From NCBI RefSeq assembly GCF_900747795.2, contig NC_041401.2, forward strand, positions 161,535,233 through 161,599,232: a DNA stretch of 64,000 nt. The letters run 5' to 3'. The position numbers were made by a program, and so were the translations under genes. Shown one piece after another: positions 59,113 to 64,000 of this stretch (position 1 is its first letter; each line of letters starts with the position of its first letter). Source of the DNA: Erpetoichthys calabaricus (lineage: Eukaryota; Chordata; Cladistia; Polypteriformes; Polypteridae). The notes below the pieces were generated by a model. That model was not told where the DNA came from. It made no database searches and saw nothing but the letters and a program-made list of their open reading frames with translations.

Positions 59113-60740
59113 CACGCACTGGCCACTTTATTAGGTACACCTGTTCAACTGCTTGTTAATGCAAATATCTAATTAGCCAATCACATGGCAGCAACTCATT
59201 GCATTTAGACATGTAGCCATTGTCAAGATGACCTGCTCAAGTTCAAACCGAGCATCAGAATGGGGAGGAACGGCGATTGGAGTGACCTTGAACATGGCAT
59301 GGTTGTTGGTGCCAGAAAGGCTGGTCTGATTATTTCAGAAACTGCTGATGTACTGGAATTTTCAAGTACAACCATCTCTAGGGTTTACAGAGAATGGTCC
59401 GAAAAATAGCCACTGAGCAGCAGTGTCTGAGCGAAGATACCTTGTAGGTGCCAGAGGTCAGAGGAGAATGGCCAGGCTGGTTCAAGCTGCCAGAAAGGCA
59501 ACAGTAAGTCAAATAACCACTCGTTAAAACCGAGGTATGCAGAAGAGCATCTCCGAGCGCACAAGATGTCAAACCTTGAAGCAGATGGGCTACAGCAGTA
59601 AGAGACCACACCGGGTGCCACTCCTGGCAGCTGGCAACTGTGACTACATTCACACAGGCTCACCAAAACTGGACAATGGGAGACTGAAAAAACATTGCCT
59701 GGTCCGATGAGTCTTGATTTCTGCTGCAACAGTTGGGTGGTAGGGTAGAACCTGAAAGTAAGGATCCATCCTGCTTGGTATCAATGGTTCATTCTGTTGA
59801 TGGGGGTGCACACTCTTAATAATAATACAGTTTATGTGTATAGCGCCTTTCCCATGCTCAAGGTGCTTCAGAGTCTCAGAAGAAGAAAAAAAAAAACAGC
59901 AGGGTATATGTAACATTGGATACAAATGTTTCCCTGAACAGAACAATGAAACAGATAACAAAGCATTAAATAGAATAAAGGACAATGAACCAGAGTAAAA
60001 TACTAAATGCAGTACTAAAAGAAAAGCCTGAACAAATAACCTAATTTGTGATATCACAGACACACAGATTATCCTGAGAACCTGGACAGAGAGGTAAACT
60101 GAAAGAAAGGGCAGAATGTTAAGTTAAAAGCCTTCCTAAATAGACGAGTTTTAAGTTGTTTTATAAAAGAATGAATGGAGTCCGCTGATCGAATTAATTT
60201 TGGGATGTCATTCCAGAGTCTGGGTGCTGTGGAGCTGAAGGCCCTGTCACCCATAGAGTGCAGGTTAGTGTGGGGCAGAACAAGATTACCAGAATCAGAG
60301 GACCTTAGTAGGCGGACAGAAGCATAGTGATGGAGAAGGTCGCCGATGTAGTCCGCTGCAAGGCCATTTAATGCTTTGTAGGTTATTAACAGAATTTAAA
60401 TTCTATTAAATTTTACTCTTTTTGGCCCCTTAGTACTAATTGAGCTTTGTTTAACTGCCACAACTTACCTGAGTATTGTTGCTGACCATTTCCATCCCCT
60501 TATGACCACAGTGTACCCATGCCATGTCACAAAGCTCAAATCATTTCAAACTGGTTTTATGAAAAGTCCAAGTCTTCTAGTGTTCAATAGAGCACCTTTG
60601 GGATGTGGTGGAACAGGAGATTGGCATCATGCATGTGCAGCTGAGAAATCTGCATATGTCAATATGGACCAAATTCAAAAGGCATAAGGGGGTCCAACCC
60701 AGTACTAGCGAGGTGTACCTACTAAAGTAGCCGGTGAGTG
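59113..60740 (+). mobile_element. Tc1-type transposon with a LINE piece inserted
   Basis: Flanked by TA (59111-12, 60741-42). Ends CACGCACTGGCCACTTTATT and the complement of TACTAAAGTAGCCGGTGAGTG. The transposase relic has GDWSDLEHGMVVGARKAGLI, RVYREW and, near 60600, PLGCGGTGDWHH. The frame is broken by many changes, and 59818-60410 is an inserted LINE end. It lies between ppcs and utp3. Confidence 0.9.
59818..60410 (-). mobile_element. L2-type LINE 3' end nested in Tc1
   Basis: Minus strand: GDRAFSSTAPRLWNDIPKLI, RSADSIHSFIKQLKTRLFRK (60254-60069) is the C-terminus of an L2-type ORF2. Then comes a 3' UTR ending GCGCTATACACATAAAC and (TTA)n at 59818-59830. It splits the Tc1 transposase, so it is younger than the Tc1 insertion. 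Confidence 0.85.
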
Positions 60741-60742
60741 TA

Positions 60743-61516
60743 TAATGTGCACTGCTGCAGAAATCGTGTTCATTGTAATAAAGACAAATGAAATGCAGCT
60801 CAGTTTAGGCCATGTCACAGTGCACAGCAGCATTTCCACCGTATGCTTGAGGTGAAAATAAAATTCACCATGTAAGCCATTACTGGTTATCAGAGATGGA
60901 GGGGACTGATTTACCTTCTGCAAAAGAGCATTCTCTGTGAACGCTCGACTAAGATGCACAGTGGAAAGAGGTCTTCCACTGCAGTTTTTGAAGAGTTCTT
61001 GGCCTGTTCTTGTTCCTTTATGGCCCTGCTGTATGAATGTTGATTTGGTAGACGAAGTCTTAGGCCTCCTTCCAGCCGACATAAATTCACTGCATGCACA
61101 GATTAAAAGCCATCATCATTTTCCTTTTATTGGAATTCCAGTCTCAACAGTTGTGGCTTACAAAGATAGGGGTTGTGATAATAATAAAAAAAGAGAAAGA
61201 ATCTTCCAAATTGCATTTTATGTATGTTTAAAAATAATTTGCTGTCTTTGACCCACGTGTTGTGATGTCCACTGTGCCGAAATGATCTTTGAAGTTGAAT
61301 TTGGATGAGAACATCTGGGTGAAGTTAAGTTGGTTCTGGGCTGGCCATTCAAAAACGTTATTAGTGAAAGAGAAGCAGACAAGTGTTTGTGGAGTCATGT
61401 GGTCTGTGTTTTACAACAGACCACCAAGTGATGATACGGTCCAGGTGAGCAAAAATGAAGATACATGGCTCTCATGCACAGGAAACTAACTGCTGCATCA
61501 AGTTCTTTTTGTAACA
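60743..61516. other. Intergenic between Tc1 element and utp3
   Basis: 60937-61251 is a 104-codon open frame without recognised motifs. I see no support for a gene. Confidence 0.35.
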
Positions 61517-61522
61517 TTTATT
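61517..61522 (-). terminator. utp3 polyadenylation signal (candidate)
   Basis: AATAAA on the minus strand, about 60 nt after the utp3 stop codon and just beyond a genomic poly-A/T run (61542-61561). Confidence 0.55.
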
Positions 61523-61582
61523 TCACACTTGATTCCTAACTAAAAAAAAAAAAAAAAAAAACACACCAGACCACTGGCAATT

Positions 61583-61672
61583 CTACTTGAGCTTAATGCT
61601 CTTCTTAACGCCCGCCCGAATGCCAGACAGTTCTCCTCCATACCGCTGCTCCTCTCTGCGGACCTCCGACAC
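61583..61672 (-). CDS. utp3: utp3 last coding exon
   Basis: Thirty codons including the TAG stop, with acceptor TTCTTAAG. It encodes VSEVRREEQRYGGELSGIRA and then GVKKSIKLK. A reverse-strand AATAAA at 61522-61517 is a plausible poly(A) signal about 60 nt after the stop. Confidence 0.94.
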   Translation of the reverse strand: MSEVRREEQRYGGELSGIRAGVKKSIKLK

Positions 61673-62462
61673 CTTAAGAAAAAAAAAGTCAGCATGAATG
61701 AAATTTTAAACAGCATATCAGAATACTAATGTCACAATTTGTCTTGCAACAAGCGATAAAGACGAGAAATACAACAGACACCCCATTTGTAGCCTACAGT
61801 AGAGTTTCGTACTCTGCTCACTGACAAATGTAACTGTGACCACAAGCCAGCCAGCCAGCACCACACGTCTGTTGTTATTCTCTCTCTTTTTTTTTTTAAA
61901 GACACCTACCTGGCCCTTTCTGCGAATTTTGGCCCGCCTGAACTTCTCGCGGTGCTTGACCCTTGGATTCCGGTCAATCTTCTTTCTCCTTGGAGTGAGG
62001 CCTTTGTTCTTTGCAATCTGTAGGAGGAAACATCAAGACTTGACAGCTGCTAACTGCACATGATCAGACTTTCTTGAGATTGAGCATCAAAGTCAGTTGA
62101 TAAATTCTGTGAACATTTGTGAAAGGCTCAGAATGTTTAAGGTGGTTCTGGGCTGAAATCATGCCAGAAGATCATGACTCTTGAGTTTGCAAAGCTTCAC
62201 TATTACGTACATACCCTTAAAGCTGTGGCAATGGTACTCTAGTTGTGTTTTGCTATGTTATAACTTACTTTTAAAAAAAAAACAAAAAAACACAGCTTTC
62301 TCCAGACTCCGTATGGCCTACCAGAAAAACGCCACCAGCAAACCTAGTCACAGTTGTGCAGTCTGGTAGATTGTAGTTGGATAAGGTGAATCTCCACAAA
62401 CCTGGTAAGTGATGGCTCTCTTTCCGTTTTCATCCACTTGTTCCTCATTCACCTCCTCTGAC
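61583..62462 (-). CDS. utp3: utp3 (SAS10) last three coding exons
   Basis: C-terminal Sas10 domain of the U3 snoRNP/small-subunit processome protein UTP3, a nucleolar 18S rRNA maturation factor. Exons 62462-62402, 62017-61910 and 61672-61583 join in frame. The product ends GKRAITYQ, IAKNKGLTPRRKKIDRNPRV, KHREKFRRAKIRRKGQ and ELSGIRAGVKKSIKLK-stop, almost identical to the human C-terminus. The upstream exons (acidic N-terminal and central helical parts) must lie beyond 62463, mostly outside the window. It is convergent with ppcs; the two 3' ends are about 2.5 kb apart because of a Tc1 insertion. Confidence 0.93.
61910..62017 (-). CDS. utp3: utp3 second-last exon
   Basis: Exactly 36 codons, with acceptor CTACAG and donor GTAGGT. 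It encodes IAKNKGLTPRRKK, IDRNPRVKHREKFRRAK and IRRKGQ, the most conserved block of the Sas10 C-terminal domain. The run is strongly basic, consistent with RNA binding and nucleolar location. Confidence 0.95.
62402..62462 (-). CDS. utp3: utp3 third-last exon
   Basis: The acceptor TTTTAG precedes a 61-nt exon encoding SEEVNEEQVDENGKRAITYQ, with donor GTTTGT. The acidic spacer followed by GKRAITYQ is typical of UTP3 just before the basic Sas10 tail. It starts in phase 2. Confidence 0.88.
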
Positions 62463-62723
62463 CTAAAATTAGAAATGCAATCCTCCGATCTTTAATTCAA
62501 GAGAAAAGGACACTTTCCCTAAAATAGCAGATGATGAAAAGTCATGAATAGCACAAAAAACAATAAGTACACTGTATGCAGCTCTTCAATAACTGATTCT
62601 ACTGCGGTGCAGTGTATTCTACCTTGTCTATATTGAGAAAAGATGGAAGTGATGGGAGCTTTTATTGTCGTTAATAATGCATATAATAGGCGGTAACAGG
62701 AGTAATAATAGAGCAAATACACA
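62463..62723. other. utp3 intron, nothing recognised
   Basis: AT-rich sequence with no further utp3 exon that I could identify. Confidence 0.4.
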
Positions 62724-63501
62724 CAGTGGAACCTCGGGTCACGAACATCTCTGAACACGTACAAATCAGGTTACGACCAAACAGTTTGCCAAACTTTTGC
62801 ATCTGTTCACGACCACACACTCAGGTGACGAACAAGCCGGTTTCCCTTCCGGTTCGTACGCACCGATGATTTCCGAACATGTTCAGTCTCTCCCTGTGCA
62901 TTCGCTGTGAACTCTTTGTGCTCTATTTCGTTTCCCTTCCGGTTTGTATGCGCTGGTGATTTACGCACGTGTTCAGTCTCTCCCTGTACAGTACATTGTT
63001 CTCGGTCAGACGTGCATCGCGCAGACGGACTTTACCTCAAAACTGTGATCTCCTCTCCACCCAGTTCCTCCTCACTTCCTTCATGCCAGAACTTGACTCA
63101 TGCAAGGCTAGTTTTCTTGATTGTTTATGGTTAGTTTTTGTATAAATTACAGATTTTTCAAATGTTCATTTTTTTCCCTGTGCTTAAAACTCATTTAAAA
63201 AAAGTTTACAGTGAGCGGTTCGTAAGGCTGTAGCGTGAACTCCTGCAATTTTAGTTTTCTCTGTTCAAGGTTTTCTCAGTGTTATTCAGTTTTTTTACAT
63301 TTAGTTTACTATTACACTGTGCATTCTATGGTATAATTAACTATTTTTGTTCTTAAATATCTTTAAAAAATATATATTTACATACACGGATTCATTGTAT
63401 TTACATACAATCCTATGGGGGAAATTACTTCAGGTCATGACCAAATTGGGCTGCGACCAGAGTCTTGGAACGAATTACGGTCGTGACCCAAGGTTCCACT
63501 G
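62724..63501. mobile_element. Tigger/pogo-like MITE (about 780 bp)
   Basis: The left end CAGTGGAACCTCGGGTCACGAA mirrors the right end GTCGTGACCCAAGGTTCCACTG. Repeated GGTTCGTA/TTACGACC-like words lie inside. There is no transposase frame. The flanks (ACACA, TACATA) do not give a clean TA duplication. It lies in the utp3 gene (intron). Confidence 0.65.
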
Positions 63502-64000
63502 TACATAGGTGCACACATAAAAAGTAAACTCTCATAGCTAGTCAATTAAAGTTCACTCACACTGCCACACAAACGTGTTTGAATGTACTATCTATCAGAT
63601 TATACTTGACAGCCAGCAGAAAGCAACACTGCATACACCGAGAATCAATCTGTGCTTTAAACCAGAAGTCCTACTTGTCAATTAATTCTAAAAGTAGCCA
63701 AGAGACATTGAATTGTTTCAGGTCGTTATGGAGATGGTCTGTAATGTGTGAGCGTTTCAATCCCTTAATAGAACACGTAGCTCTTAAAGAAATGTTTGTA
63801 CACAAATTTGTAAATTCATTGTGCAATTTAAAAAAAACACCAATTTCAAAGGGAGTCTGTTCTGAAAGGCGTGAGAGATAAGACCCTGCACCAAAGAATG
63901 ACGATACTCACATACTGTTGGATTAGGATGCCACTTTCTAAAGTTAGGTGGGTCTCACCTTTGTAAGGTCCCCCTTCTACTATTCCTTAATCAATTTTAA
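63502..64000. other. utp3 intron, right edge of window
   Basis: No certain exon. A minus-strand AAG|GTGAGA at about 63958 resembles a donor, with short KGDLTK-like coding before it, but the phase and homology could not be confirmed. Confidence 0.3.

Noticed and set aside
60937-61251. 104-codon frame between ppcs and utp3
   Set aside because: No motif or homology that I can see; short for a gene and without a clear context.
63930-64000. Possible further utp3 exon at the right edge
   Set aside because: A donor-like GTGAGA exists, but a stop lies seven codons upstream and the phase does not obviously match the next exon.

Overview
The window is vertebrate nuclear DNA, almost certainly from a ray-finned fish. 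The genes have introns with GT/AG junctions. The interspersed repeats are fish-type: Tc1/mariner, a Rex3/RTE-like LINE, L2/Rex1-like LINEs, an L1/Tx1-like LINE, Helitrons, hAT and CACTA-like MITEs, and tRNA- and 5S-headed SINEs. From the repeat mixture I suspect a non-teleost such as a bichir or reedfish (Polypteriformes), but the sequence alone does not prove it.

Three host genes are recognisable. (1) zmynd12, minus strand: seven coding exons lie between 27150 (start codon) and 2627, and the last exon is presumably beyond base 1. It encodes a MYND zinc finger followed by TPR-like helices and is a ciliary/sperm-flagellum protein. Two RFX-type X-box palindromes lie directly upstream of its start codon. 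(2) ppcs, plus strand: three coding exons at 49562-50108, 50423-50526 and 58562-58900 encode phosphopantothenoylcysteine synthetase, the second enzyme of coenzyme A synthesis. (3) utp3/SAS10, minus strand: the last three coding exons lie at 61583-62462 and the 5' part runs off the right edge. It is a nucleolar small-subunit processome factor. zmynd12 and ppcs are divergent, as they are in mammals, but here about 22 kb of mostly transposon-derived DNA separates their start codons.

The rest is introns and intergenic DNA filled with mobile elements, many with clear ends and target duplications. 1-14.6 kb: SINEs, Helitron pieces, a 5S-headed SINE and LINE fragments within zmynd12 introns. 15.6-17.6 kb: a Tc1 element with an open transposase frame and a SINE nested in its right inverted repeat. 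18.2-22.6 kb: an L1-like LINE end and a nested DNA element. 27-36 kb: a CACTA-like MITE cluster, a Helitron carrying a helicase fragment, and truncated SINEs and Tc1 copies. 36.7-43.8 kb: a hAT MITE, a Rex1-like LINE, and a small Helitron whose only recognisable gene is an OTU cysteine protease, itself interrupted by a full-length Rex3-like LINE with an uninterrupted 1059-codon ORF. 47-61 kb: four Tc1 elements, a mariner remnant and another Helitron, in and around ppcs. 62.7-63.5 kb: a Tigger-like MITE.

The most unusual items are the OTU-bearing mini-Helitron with the LINE inserted in it, the reuse of one SINE head with two different LINE tails (plus a 5S head on one of those tails), the paired X-boxes of zmynd12, and the intron-containing utp3 linked to ppcs.
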